Positions 13,801-25,900 of a stretch of 64,000 bases of DNA are shown in pieces. Origin of the DNA: Liolophura sinensis (Eukaryota > Mollusca > Polyplacophora > Chitonida > Chitonidae); NCBI RefSeq assembly GCF_032854445.1, contig NC_088302.1, positions 5,265,338 to 5,329,337 on the forward strand, read 5' to 3'. Each line of letters starts with the position of its first letter. The stretch's first letter is position 1. The notes beneath the pieces were generated by a model, which did no database searches, was not told the DNA's origin, and worked only from the letters and a program-made list of their open reading frames with translations. The position numbers and the translations under genes are program-made.

Positions 13801-16708
13801 GCTACTAGTTGCTAGTGCCACAACAAATATCTATACCATTATGTGGAACTAAATTTCCACTCTAGTCATACTCATCCCAGCTAAATACACTGTACAAGTA
13901 ACTATAGAATAGGAACTTAGGAGAAATCCACCATCTCCCATGGACAATCATCTCACTTACCCAACAATGATCGCGCTGACAGTGCTAAATGAAATGAAAT
14001 GATTACATGACTTTATGGAGACAAACTGATATAAACATTGGTAGGCACTCCACACTTTCCAGACACAGCGACACATGCATGGTATGTAATTTGGCATTTC
14101 TGGACTATGAGTACATTTCAATGCTTACACAAAACAATGCATGCTGTATCAGATTCTGGGTGTAGAGGGTCTCACCATGACCCCTTAGAAAGCAGAAAGA
14201 GGAAGTAATTTCACAAAATCACTGAATTTGAACAATATACATGTACACTGTACTGAAAAATTAAAAACTGGTGAATGTGATAAAAATAGATTTACATATG
14301 ACAAGGTAAGTGTCACTTCAAGTTGTTAAATATGCCTTAAATGATACCATGAGAACTAGTGATGAGGAAAAAAATTTTAACACAATAAAAAAACACTACA
14401 TGCAGCATTAAATGATATTACAGCTTAATATGCAATGAACTGATATTAAGACTTCTCAAAGCGAAATCAGGTGATTGAATTTAAGTGAGGTTTTCCAATG
14501 ACATTTGAATTTAACTGCAGCCTGAGGCAAAATATTAATGAAAAGTTATATATACTCCAGCATAAAGAGCTAAGCATCTTATCACTCTCTGTACTGTCGA
14601 CATATGTCAGAAGACCTCATCATTTGCATGCATGGTTAGTTTGTAACTGTACATATATGAAATGTGTTAGGCATTAGCTGTTCATCGCTTGAAAATTGTT
14701 GCACACTATCATGAATAGTAGAATGTTTTAAACTCAAGAAAGCCAAAAAATAAAATATGGTTCATTCCCTCAGTATAAGGCTCTAACATGTAAGCAATGT
14801 TCGCATACATTTGAACGTGCAAAAAAAAAGGGGATATGATGTCAGAGTGCCAAGCTGCATACAGTATGGTCCACAAAATCTGCCTTAAAGTTCTAACATT
14901 TGATTTTGCCTTAAAAAGTCTTAACAGTATTAATAAAAGTACTGTGACATGCCGTTTTCAACCATCCATTCAGGTAATGCTAACAATCATGTATTTTAAT
15001 TCTGAGCTGTCTTTTTCTTTAAGCAGCTTTTTTGTGATGTATGACAAACAACACTTCCTAATCCCTTGTACATCTTGCTTTGCTATTATATTTTCAGATA
15101 AGGCAGACTAAGTGAAATTCAGACTGAAAAATTAAGTCAAGGTCAGGTATTCCATGTTCAGCATGTAAGTAACACCCACCACCCAATTTAGAACCCTTTC
15201 AAGACCCATAACTGTGCTGTGGTTATTACAACATGGCTGTAACTTCAGCAATTGCTGTGTTGTGAATCTGGGGCTGGCATGCCATTACAAAGTTCAAATA
15301 AATTAAAAGGTTGATGTCTGTTTTCAAAAATGTTTGAAATTCACCTGCCTCAACGTCTAATCATTGAACTGAAAAAGTCAGTCGGTCTGTTCCACAAAAC
15401 AATTTGTGGAATGAAGATGGGCTTTAAATCCATTATAAAACACCTGCACAGTCCAATTTTTGGTGTGAATCGAAGAGAATAGGACTTGTGTTACAACTTC
15501 GGCAAGTATTAGCTTATTCCCGAGGGGAAATGTTGTTGAAATCCACACAAATATTCCCTCCTCTCTCATGAAAATAGTTTTGTGCCGAGTTGGGTGCACT
15601 AAACTCTTGAAACCACATGCTAGAACAATATGAAAATCAACCTAACAAGAAAGGACCATGCAACCAGTCATAAATGACAAATTTAGCGCAATGGTTCCAT
15701 CGGTCATCGAGGATGCAGATTGGCTGGAACAACTGTCCAGTCAGTTGAGAGAGAAAAGCCACCTATAAAAATTTCAATCAAGACTTGCAGATGTCAACTG
15801 TGCAGTGGTCTTGGTATCCACGTTTTCTGCAAGTGGCCTCAGATACAATCCGGATTTTGGAAGCACCCAATACATTGCGCATGTACACTCTGATTTTGAA
15901 GAGAGAAAAGTCAACACTGAAATGGATTTATGATTGAAAAGATCTTTTTTCTCCTCAAACCACACAAGAAATGGATGCTTGCAGCTGTTTAAGAGTGGAT
16001 TTAAAAGTCCTCAAAGGACCGACGGAATTTTTCAGTTCAATGATTACACACTGAGGCAGGTATATATCAAAAATTGTTATAAATAGACCTCAACACTTAA
16101 TTTAATTGAAATTTAAATTAAAATTCATTGTTGACACCTCTTTTGGACTGCTGACATCATTTATAAAGGATTAATGGGACGCTTGGTGTGAAATGCCACA
16201 TGGTTTACCCATCAGCCACCTTGGGCTCCTTGCCTTCAGCACAGGATTACAAGAATGATACATTGCATGTCAGTTTTTCATTTACCAGTACTTAACTAGT
16301 GATTCTTAACTTTCAGTTTGGTTATATTTTTCTTGCTCATCAAGTGACAGGTTTTATTTGCTCTATCTTAGAACTCGACACACGTCTTTAATTTTATCAC
16401 TTATGTATAGGCCTAGATCAAAAATCCACTGGCAACCACCTGCTCGAAGGAAACAATCAGTTGCATTTTCGTCACGGATGATTCATAAGATCAACAGTTG
16501 CATGGATTTTATGAAACAAACAGTAATGACAGAAGTGCATGTTGAAAACAAAACTGCACTACTTAAAGCTGGCGTTTGGGAAGTGAATTCTCAGAAAATG
16601 ACAAGTGACATTTTCAGAAAGGGACACAAGGAAATTTAATTAATTAATTCTAAATTTTGTCTTACCATCTAGTCGTGTTAAGTCAGTATACTCAGATCTT
16701 CCGGTCAT
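1..16708 (-). CDS. ATP8A: P4-type phospholipid flippase, ATP8A family, N-terminal part (partial gene)
   Basis: Four consecutive minus-strand exons join in phase: 2343-2466, 1844-1943, 1392-1490 and 946-991. They read ...[19 protein letters not shown], then [14 protein letters not shown], then [22 protein letters not shown], then [20 protein letters not shown]. This is the N-terminal region of class-1 P4-ATPases (ATP8A1/ATP8A2), including TM1, the [12 protein letters not shown] loop and TM2. Family members move phosphatidylserine and phosphatidylethanolamine to the cytosolic leaflet with a CDC50 partner. The catalytic DKTGT domain lies beyond the left edge. Candidate leader exons lie at 7605-7650, 13961-13984 and 16666-16708 (start codon at 16708), but their phases do not all connect to the exon at 2466, so the N-terminus is unresolved. 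Everything between these exons is intron. The family call is firm; ATP8A1 against ATP8A2 cannot be decided. Confidence 0.88.
574..622. repeat. CA/A-rich microsatellite
   Basis: Short (CA)n runs are interrupted by A6-A8 blocks. Cysteine- and valine-rich ORFs on the minus strand here are artefacts of the repeat. Confidence 0.85.
805..911 (-). mobile_element. SINE fragment, family 1 (tail end only)
   Basis: The plus strand reads TTTATTTATTTATTTGATTG then TTTTACGCCGTACTCAAGAA and GGCGGCCAGCATTATGGTGG. This is the 3' body and TTTA-rich tail of the family whose intact copy is at 42854-43113, in inverted orientation and lacking the tRNA-like head. Confidence 0.8.
946..991 (-). CDS. ATP8A: ATP8A exon after TM2
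   Basis: The exon is 46 nt between TATTTCAG and GTATGT. It reads [16 protein letters not shown], matching KRHKADNAVNKK of vertebrate ATP8A. It leaves in phase 1, and the continuation is not within this window. Confidence 0.85.
1392..1490 (-). CDS. ATP8A: ATP8A exon with the [11 protein letters not shown] loop and TM2
   Basis: The exon is 99 nt between TTTCCAG and GTAAGT. It reads [20 protein letters not shown] and on to KEIIEDF. The luminal QQIP loop is a flippase-diagnostic region implicated in lipid selection. It has N where vertebrate ATP8A has D (QIPDVSP). Confidence 0.93.
1844..1943 (-). CDS. ATP8A: ATP8A exon with transmembrane segment 1
   Basis: The exon is 100 nt between TTTCAG and GTAAGT and reads [19 protein letters not shown] followed by [15 protein letters not shown]. 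It holds the amphipathic lead-in and the first half of TM1. It leaves in phase 0 and continues directly into QIPNVSPTG of the next exon. Confidence 0.92.
2343..2466 (-). CDS. ATP8A: ATP8A exon with the RVIHIN motif
   Basis: Acceptor TTATTATAG and donor GTAAAC flank 124 nt. The exon enters in phase 1 and leaves in phase 2. It starts with an acidic, poorly conserved stretch ([20 protein letters not shown]) and ends in the conserved [19 protein letters not shown], equivalent to the RTI(F/Y)INQP segment of vertebrate ATP8A proteins. Confidence 0.85.
3725..3862 (-). mobile_element. SINE fragment, family 3 (core region)
   Basis: It contains TGCTTCCACTGAAGTATCAT followed by GCCAAAGACACCAGACATGA and CCCAGTCACATTTCACTAAC. 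This is shared with the fuller copy at 53682-53966. A weaker piece occurs at 4383-4440. Confidence 0.6.
4747..4800. repeat. (TA)n microsatellite
   Basis: An uninterrupted alternating AT tract of about 26 units. It may mark the 3' junction of the Penelope-like remnant. Confidence 0.95.
5363..6180 (-). mobile_element. Penelope-like retroelement fragment (RT C-terminus plus GIY-YIG)
   Basis: Three overlapping minus-strand frames give a degraded protein. In order they show an RT thumb-like stretch ([22 protein letters not shown]), [19 protein letters not shown], a CTIVVD...[10 protein letters not shown]...RGYP segment, [19 protein letters not shown], and CNKPRCGAC...[10 protein letters not shown]...YTGQTTDL. 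The last part is the linker and start of a GIY-YIG nuclease, as in Penelope-like elements. Frame changes near 6045, 5915 and 5560 mean it is not functional. The minus-strand stretch between the (TA)n tract at 4747-4800 and 5363, with RTRRSKLQS near 4880, may be the 3' end of the same insertion. It lies inside the presumed flippase intron. Confidence 0.82.
7605..7650 (-). CDS. Candidate ATP8A leader exon
   Basis: The exon is 46 nt between CACTTTCAG and GTGAGT. It starts exactly with ATG ([15 protein letters not shown]). Read from that ATG it leaves in phase 1, which fits the entry phase of the exon at 2343-2466. Read in the frame delivered by the exon at 16666-16708 it gives [16 protein letters not shown] and leaves in phase 2, which does not fit. 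It may be the first coding exon of one isoform. Confidence 0.45.
10852..10884. repeat. 12-bp tandem repeat, three copies
   Basis: TTTATGTGCATT-type units are repeated three times. Confidence 0.8.
12497..12636. repeat. Imperfect direct repeat pair, about 45 bp, spaced about 94 bp
   Basis: AATACACAGCTTTCTGCTTC and the following ACA(T/C)ATTTGGTTTGAA-like segment occur near 12497-12542 and again near 12591-12636. Confidence 0.7.
13961..13984 (-). CDS. Candidate 24-nt microexon of the flippase gene
   Basis: A 24-nt segment is framed by CATTTCATTTAG and GTAAGT. It would keep phase 1 to phase 1 after the exon at 16666-16708 and read ALSARSLL. The splice sites are good, but there is no family support for the residues. 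Confidence 0.3.
16666..16708 (-). CDS. Candidate first coding exon facing EXOSC9
   Basis: ATG at 16708 begins [14 protein letters not shown] and ends at a GTAAGA donor in phase 1. It lies about 240 bp from the EXOSC9 start codon on the other strand, in a stretch with ETS-like CTTCCGG motifs. Its assignment to the flippase gene rests on strand and position only. Confidence 0.45.
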
Positions 16709-16948
16709 TTCTCTTGCCCTGTTTGCAAATTACGGCTTCCAGGCTAAAAGCTGGCATCTAATATTTCTGTGAATGCATCCTGGTATCTTTCCGGGTGTCG
16801 CCGGTCGTCGCCATTTTGAAGGAAGCTGCCTCATTTTGGTGTACTCATAATTACAACTTCCGGTGAAAACATTGGCAGCACATGGCGATGTGATAATTTA
16901 CAGGAGTGGTACCACTTTGTCACGTTTTAGGGATCGCAAGACGAAAAC
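16709..16948. promoter_or_regulatory. Head-to-head promoter region between the minus-strand leader exon and EXOSC9
   Basis: Two divergent start codons (16708 minus, 16949 plus) are about 240 bp apart. The interval holds an ETS-type CTTCCGG at 16857-16863, with another just inside the minus exon at 16698-16704. It also has TTTCCGGGTGTCGCCGGTCG near 16788-16807 and a YY1-like GCCATTTTG at 16810-16818. There is no TATA box in a useful place. This composition is typical of divergent housekeeping promoters. Confidence 0.55.
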
Positions 16949-19900
16949 ATGCGAGAAATACCTCTCTCATCATGCGAAAGGGATTTTATTTTAAAAACAA
17001 TAGCTGAAAAACAGGTGCGAAATGAATGGTTCGCATCTACGCTTCTATTTTCCACCTCCAAGTTGCCCGTTTTCAATTTTAGTACTTTTACGTCTGTGTA
17101 TTGATGTGGATGGTTCTTTTAATTTTGAGAAAACAAAATATGATCTGAATCACATAAAATCATATATATGCATTGTCTGATTTTATGTTAATAGTGGTAA
17201 TATATGCGGGGTGCAAAGGCCCTGAAAATAGAGAAAATACCCCATTGATTTATATATTTGTTTATTTATTTGATTGCTGTTTTACGCCATACTCAAGAAT
17301 ATTTCACTTATACGACGGCAACCAGCATTATGGTGGGAGGAAACTGGGCTGAGCCCTGGGGAAACCCATGACTGTCCGCAGACTGCTGTCAGACCTTCCC
17401 ATGTACGGCAAGAGAGGAAGCCAACATGAGCTGGACTTGAACTCATACAAACTGCATTAGTGAGAAGCCCTCAGGTCATTACCCTACGCTAGCATGCTTA
17501 CCCACCAAGCCACAGAGGCCCCTTGATTGAGATAAAACTTACATTTATTACTTTCATGGATAACACTGCGGCCACCTGAAATCGCCATTTGTGGATACCT
17601 GGGCACTGCTATTCTGGGGTTTTCTCCATTCCTTGTTTTCATTCCGGTCATGAGCTAGTCTGATCAATAATACATGGTATACTTACCTGGGTATTAAGAT
17701 TTCCATGATGGATTTAGTGTCATAAATTTTGTTTATCTAAGTACCCGTTTGGTTGGTGATGCATCAGAAGCTGGTAAAATATTACATAGAACAAAATCTC
17801 AGAGATTCACTCAGTGGCCATGGGTCATACCTCAACAAAACCTAAGAAAGGATAAACCAAGTAACTGTTTATGATTAATGTATATGTCATTGTGGACTGT
17901 ACTGTTACTATGGCAACATATGTCATTGTGGACTGTGCTGTTACTATGGCAACATATGTCATTGTGGACTGTGCTGTTACTATGGCAGCATGTGTCATTG
18001 TGGACTGGACTGTTACTGTGGCAATATATGTCATTGCGGACTGTACTGTTACTAAGGCAACGTGTCATTGTGGACCATACTGTTGAAGACAAGTGCAACA
18101 GTAGGCCACTTCAGAGCATGTGTATTCTGACAACAACACCGTAGTTATCTGGGTAAAATGGTGATATTAAGATAACTGTAATTTGGACAGGCTCTTAAAT
18201 GTTCTAAGCAAAATTTATCTGACTCTATCTGTACACAACGAGCATGTGGAAGTGTGTTAAAATAACATTACATGTATGTTCTTAAGTTTTATTTAAAAAT
18301 TTCAAAATCATATTTGTTTTGCTTGAGTAATTTGAGCACAACAATAAGGTTTGCGAGTGAACACATATCCTGCTCATTTAATTAGATATAGCATGATATA
18401 GTGTGTTTATAGGAAACAGAGTCATATTTTTGTGTGTCACTCACTTGTCTGACTTGTGGTCTTCTTCATAAGCAGAGACTTGATGGGAGGCAGCCTTATG
18501 ACTACAGGAAGATGAAGATAAGCTTTGGATTAGACAGAGGATGCAGCCAAGTGGAGATAGGAGATACACGGTATAATAAAGAGAAATATACATGATATGA
18601 TGAAGATAACAAATGAGATGGAGGCTATAATAAGCAGATCGAGGATTTTATACTATTGATGTGGCTATATATATTTTTCAGTGCTTTACACTGTATCTTT
18701 GATAATACATTTCCTTATTAGCTCATAATATGAAAAATAGTAAAAATATATTGTTGATGAAGTGTTTATGTGTACAGGTGCTTGGCTCAGGTGTCAGGAG
18801 AAATCACAGCCCCCAAACAAACCCGTCCAACAGATGGCATCCTCTTCACCAATGTGGAGTTATCTCCTATGGCGTGTCCCAGCTTTGAACCTGGAAGGTA
18901 ATTAAGCACAATGAAGTATGTATTTCTGTGTAGTGGCAACTGGGGTCCAAGCTAAACTATCCATTGCTCTCATTGTTTGATTTTGGAAACACAGCTACAT
19001 TGGTTGGATTGAATCCAACTGATATAATTTTATCAGTCCACACAGAATAGTCTTCAGAATGTGTTTGAATAAACACCCAGGAAACCTGCGAAAAGGTTGA
19101 AGAATTGCAATAATCTGACAAAATTAACATGGTTGAAATAGGTAAAATAAGAGAAAACTGGAAATGAGAAGACCTGATGTCAAATTCTGGCTAAATCTGT
19201 GTACCAGAACAAAGAATGAACTATACAGGTTAAGTCTGAATTACTTTAGATGGGAAAGGTTAACCATTGTTACTCCACTATAAAAGAGAGTAAACATATG
19301 TGATGAATGTAACATGACAGTGTTTGATTGTATCATATGCTTGCATAGATTTGCTTCTTTGAGAAAAATAATTAAAGTGTCTGCTTGACTGATAAAAGGA
19401 TATTTTTTTTCTTAATGTTATTGAGGTTTTTCCTACGTGAGACACACAAAGAGACAAAGTAACTGTGAAACAAGACTGTTTTTAGAACTCAATCATTTCT
19501 TAATTTTCAGATTGTCAGACTTTGGTGTGGAACTAAATCGTTTGTTGGAACGGTGCCTGAAGGAGTCCAGGTGTATTGATACAGAATCATTATGTATTGT
19601 AGCAGGGGAAAAGGTGTGTATGTACAGTGGTTTGACTTAGAAGGTGTCCAGGTGTATTGATACACAGTCGTTATGTATTGTGACAAGGGAAAAGGTGTGT
19701 ATGTAAAAAGGTTTGATTTAGAAGGTATCCAGGTGTATTGATACAGAGTCGTTATGTATTATGGCAGGGGAAAGGTGTGTATGTACAATGGTTTGATTCT
19801 GAAGGAGACCAGGTGTATTGATACAGTCATTATGTATTATGGCAAGGGAAAAGGTGTGTATGTACAATAGTTTGATTTTGAAGGCGACCCGATGTATTGA

Positions 19901-22900
19901 TGCAGAGTCATTATGTATTGTGACAGGGGAAAAGTGTGTATGTACAATGGTTTGATTCTAAAGGAGACCAGATGTATTGATACAGAGTCGTCATGTATTG
20001 TGACAGGGGAAAAGGTGTGTATGTACAAGATTTGATTTTGAAGGAGCCCAGTTGTATTGATTCAGTCGTTAAGTATTGTGGTGGGGAAAAAGGTGTGCAT
20101 GTAAAATTGTTGATTTTGAAGGAGCCCAGTTGTATTGATACTGGTTAGTTCATTTTTTAGCAGGAGAAACTATTTGTAATTTATTCTTTCATGTCTGTGT
20201 GTTTAGGTGTGGACCATACGAGTTGATGTCCATGTACTGAACCATGAGGGGAATCTACTGGACTGTGTTAGTGTGGCTGCGATCACAGCACTGGCACATT
20301 TCAGGTAAGACTGACCAGTGGACATTTTCTGTTTTCCTACTTGTTGCCCACATTCTTATGTCTTACCTGTTTCTGACTACAAATCTGCTGCCATCTTATG
20401 TCTTTCTCTGCTTTTAAAATTTGAGTGTCATTAAAGACACACTATTGAGAAGCCCTAACTGGTCATGTCTTGTAATAGGTTCTCTGTGAAGATCATTGCA
20501 GTCATGTTTGAATCATCTTTTCTGTCAGGTGTGCCAGAATTTCATGTCCAGTTTGTCTGCCATCATATAAGTGTAATGTGCCTGAGTATAACAAATAATC
20601 ACCAATCAAATATACATACGAAAACATTTTTGAAAAAATGTAGCATAGCGTATGATCATCTGGTTGCCGTAATTTGCACAAATTCATTCTATTTTCTTAA
20701 CCACTTTATCTCATAGGCCATGTGTAAAAATACTCAAGTTGATAAAACAGAAATATATCTGTATACAAACACAGTTGTTTAAGTAAATACACAATGTATG
20801 CATGTGTGTTTATCAAAGTTAAGAAGGCCTGATGTTTTGTCTGTTCTAGGAGGCCTGATGTGACTGTGAATGGAGATGAGGTTACAGTGGTAAGTACAGG
20901 CAGGTAGTTACATATACATTTGTAAATCTTCAACATTTTCAACCTTCAAAGCTGTTTTTTAGTGGAATTTCTGCTTACAATTATTATGAAAATAACGCTG
21001 AAATCATTGGTTTGTGTCACCAAAGGTGCAAGCTTCCTGTGCAGATTATTTCTCTAAACCACATGGTACTATCAGAATGTTTGGAAATATCTGTTGTAGA
21101 CATTTTTGAAAAGTTGAAGAATTAAGGTACATTTACATGCGTATTGTTCGGTAATTGTAAGCAACAGAGGCCAATTCCATGAAGTCCCCTCTGACTTAAG
21201 TCAAAATATTAAACTTCATCATAATGCTTAGTTTTTTGTGCTGGAAATTAAATTTTCACACATTTGTCTCAAGAGCCTTTGGCTGGAATGTCCCACAAGA
21301 GGTGAGTAAAATTTTAATTTCTTGGGTTAAAAAATAGTCTCTCTAAAATCGTGCTGGTATTTCAGATTTTGACTTAAGTCAGAAACTGTGTTATGGAATT
21401 GATCCCGGTCATCTGTGCAATTATCTGTGCTTAGTACTGTGCATAGGTTTGACCAGCTACAGCCACAGAGCAATGAGCAATAACCAATGAGGTTTTATGT
21501 TTCAGTTGTGGTCTCGCTCATTTTTGAGGTTTTAAGTTAGCAGTTTTGTCAGGCACCTGGCAAAGGTGGTTGGTTTACTATAGCCACTCTCCTCCCTCCT
21601 AAAGTGAAAAATTAAATTCATAAATGAATAAATATTTTAACAGCTTTTTATTTTTTGAAGAACTGAAATTGTACAAGTCTTTATCATACCTCCATTGATC
21701 TCTCCTGACATCTGATTTTTTTTATTTTTTTTTTCGCCCAGCATCCTGTTGAGGAGAAGAACCCTGTACCCCTCAGTGTACTGCACATGCCTCTTACAGT
21801 CACATTCGGATTCTTCGAGCAAGGGTATGGTAGTTCATGAGTATTGTGTTATATTCTGGTTGGTCACCTTTCAGTCGCTATAACATTGTATTTGGAGAGG
21901 AAGAATGTTCCCCATGCAAACAGTTAACTAAAAGTAAAATCTGTGCAGTGTTTCATTGTAAGGTCAAAGGCCCAGCACTGGCTGAGTTAACCAAATCAGC
22001 CCTCACCACTGAGGTCATGTGTTCAAATCCAGCTCCTGATGTTTTGTAAAGAAGATTGCCAGGTGTTTGTGGAAGGCTAGTTGTTTCAATCACGCTGTGC
22101 TAGGATTTTTGTACCAGTAAACCTGATTTCAGTTTCTTGAAAAGAAATCTTTACAGCACATGAATGAAATAAAGTTACAAAACTTATAGGTTTTCAGTGG
22201 TGAAGTTTTCTGTTCATGTACACTTACCCTAGAAGCCATAATGCATATTGGAGAAATCTCACCAAAACGCTGAATAGAAAACCAGGTAGGAATAACACAG
22301 AATACTGAGGATAAAGTTATCATGTCATGGTTTGTTGTACAGGCGATATTTACTGGTGGACCCTCTGAGGAAGGAGGAGTTAGTGATGGATGGCCAGATG
22401 GTGATAGGGATGAACAAACACAGAGAGATCTGTACACTACAGATGACTGGGGACATGCTGCTGCTCAAAGACCAGGTAAACATGGGTATTCAGTATAGAC
22501 AGGTAGACATCACATGGCACAAAGACCAGGTACACAAGCACAGAGAAGTCTGTACACTACAGATGACTGGGGACATGCTGCTGCTCAAAGACCAGATAAA
22601 CATGGGCATACAGTATAGACAGGTAGACATCACATGCCACAAAGACCAGGTACACAAGCACAGAGAAGTCTGTACACTACAGATGACTGGGGACATGCTG
22701 CTGCTCAAAGACCAGGTAAACATGGGCATACAGTATAGACAGGTAGACATCACATGGCACAAAGACCAGGTACACAAGCACAGAGAAGTCTGTACACTAC
22801 AGATGACTGGGGACATGCAGCTGCTCAAAGACCAGATAAACATGGGTATTCAGTATAGACAGGTAGACATCACATGGCACAAAGACCAGGTACACAAGCA

Positions 22901-25900
22901 CAGAGAGATCTGTACACTACAGATGACTGGGGACATGCTGCTGCTCAAAGACCAGATAAACATGGGTATTCAGTACAGACAGGTAGACATCACATGGCAC
23001 AAAGACCAGGTACACAAGCACAGAGAGATCTGTACACTACAGATGACTGGGGACATGCTGCTGCTCAAAGACCAGATAAACATGGGTATTCAGTATAGAC
23101 AGGTAGACATCACATGGCACAAAGACCAGGTACACAAGCACAGAGAAGTCTGTACACTACAGATGACTGGGGACATGCTGCTGCTCAAAGACCAGATAAA
23201 CATGGGTATTCAGTATAGACAGGTAGACATCACATGGCACAAAGACCAGGTACACAAGCACAGAGAGATCTGTACACTACAGATGACTGGGGACATGCTG
23301 CTGCTCAAAGACCAGATAAACATGGGTATTCAGTATAGACAGGTAGACATCACATGGCACAAAGACCAGGTACACAAGCACAGAGAAGTCTGTACACTAC
23401 AGATGACTGGGGACATGCTGCTGCTCAAAGACCAGGTAAACATGGGTATTCAGTACAGACAGGTAGACATCACATGCCACAAAGACCAGGTACACAAGCA
23501 CAGAGAAGTCTGTACACTACAGATGACTGGGGACATGCTGCTGCTCAAAGACCAGGTAAACATGGGTATTCAGTATAGACAGGTAGACATCACATGGCAC
23601 AAAGACCAGGTACACAAGCACAGAGAAGTCTGTACACTACAGATGACTGGGGACATGCTGCTGCTCAAAGACCAGATAAACATGGGTATTCAGTTCAGAC
23701 AGGTAGACATCACATGGCACAAAGACCAGGTACACAAGCACAGAGAAGTCTGTACACTACAGATGACTGGGGACATGCTGCTGCTCAAAGACCAGATAAA
23801 CATGGGTATTCAGTATAGACAGGTAGACATCACATGGCACAAAGACCAGGTACACAAGCACAGAGAAGTCTGTACACTACAGATGACTGGGGACCTGCTG
23901 CTGCTCAAAGACCAGATAAACATGGGCATACAGTATAGACAGGTAGACATCACATGCCACAAAGACCAGGTACACAAGCACAGAGAAGTCTGTACACTAC
24001 AGATGACTGGGGACATGCAGCTGCTCAAAGACCAGATAAACATGGGCATACAGTATAGACAGGTAGACATCACATGGCACAAAGACCAGGTACACATGTG
24101 CATACAGTATAGACAGACATCACATGCCACAAAGACAAGGTACACATGTGTAAATAGTTCTGACAGGCAGACAGCACATGCCACAAAGACCAGGTACACA
24201 TTTGCATACAGTATAAACAGACAGACATTAAACGCTACAAATACCAGGTGCACATGAGAATAGTTCAGACAGGCAGACATCACATGCCACAAAGACCGGG
24301 TACACGTGTAAATAGTTCGAACAGGCAGGCATTATATGCCACAAAGACTAGGTACACATGTGCATACAGTATAGACAGGTAGACATCACATGGCACAAAG
24401 ACCATGTTCAAAAGCACAGAGAAGTCTGCACCCTACAGATGACTGGGGACATGCTGCTGCGCAAAGACCAGGTAAACATGTGTTTACAGTATAGACAGGT
24501 ATACATCACATACTTCACAAAGACGGGGTACATGGGCACAAAGAAATCTGTGCACTACAGATGACCTGGGACATGTTGCTGCTCAAAGACAAGGAAAATA
24601 TGTGTAAATAGTTTAGACAGGTAGACATCACATGCCACAAAGACCAGGTACACAAGCACGGAGAAGTCTGTACACTACAGATGACTGGCGACATGCTGCT
24701 GCTCAGAGACATGGTACACATGTGTAAATAGTTCATACAGGCAGACATCACATGCCACAAAGACCAGGTACACATGTGCATAGACAGGTAGACATCACAT
24801 GCCAGAAAGACCAAGTAAATTTATTTATTTATTTATTTATTTGATTGGTGTTTTACGCCGAACTCAAGAATATTTCACTTATATGACGGCGGCCAGCATT
24901 ATGGTGGGTGGAAACTGGGGAGAGCCCGGGGAAAACCCACAACCATCCACAGGTTGCTGACAGACCTTCCCACGTATGGCCAGAGAGAAAGCCAGCATGA
25001 ACTGGACTTGAACTCACAGGGACCGCATTGGTGAGAGACTCCTGGGTCATTATGCTGCGCTAGTGTGCTAACCAACTGAGCCACGGAGGCCCCAGACCAA
25101 GTAAACATGTGTAAATAATTAAGATAGGCAGACATCACATGCCTCAAAGACCAGGTAAACATGTGTATACAGTATAGACAGGTAGACATCACATACTGCA
25201 CAAAGACCAGGTACATGGGCACTAAGAAATCTGAACACTACAGATGACCGGGGACATGCTGCTGCTCAAAGACAGGGTACACATGTGTAATTAGTTAAGA
25301 CAGGCAGACAAACAGTTACAAAGACCAGTTACACATGTGTTAACAGTTCTGACAGGCAGACATCACATGCCACAAAGACCAGGTACATGTGTATATACAG
25401 GTAGAGATCACATGCCACAAAGGCCAGGAACACATGTGCATGCAGTATAGACAGACAGGCAGACATGACATGCCACAAAGACCAGGTACACATTTGCATA
25501 CAGTATAGACAGGTAGATATCACATGCCACAAAGACCCGATAAACATGTGTAAATAGTTCAGACAGGTAGACATCACATGCGACAAAGACCAGGCAAACT
25601 TGTAAATAGTTCAGACAGGCAGACATCACATGCCACAAAGACCAGGTACACATTTTGTCAAGCCTACTGTACATTTCTATAGATATTGCGTACTGCTGAA
25701 AGACCAGGCCCGCATGTGCTACTGACTTTCTCAGAGTTTAATATTGCTTTATTTGATTAACAGATGTCATTGTTAAATTTTTAAATCAGCAATCACATTC
25801 AAATTACCCTGTTTGCATTAAAACATCAACATTGTTTGAACAGGTGTTGAGATGCTCCAATATTGCTGTTGTAAAAGTCACAGAGATTACAGAACTGATA

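Larger units (their letters stand above)
7651..16665. other. Long AT-rich presumed intron, few recognisable features
   Basis: Apart from the 24-nt microexon candidate (13961-13984), a weaker candidate exon at 9489-9567 (CTTCAG acceptor, GTAAGT donor) and small repeats, I see no gene. A SINE-core fragment may lie near 8845-8960. Confidence 0.45.

Noticed and set aside
22332..24257. 641-codon plus-strand ORF of 40-residue repeats as a separate gene
   Set aside because: Its start is EXOSC9 exon 8, and the rest is the 120-bp array in the following intron. It is better treated as a possible read-through of EXOSC9 than as an independent gene.
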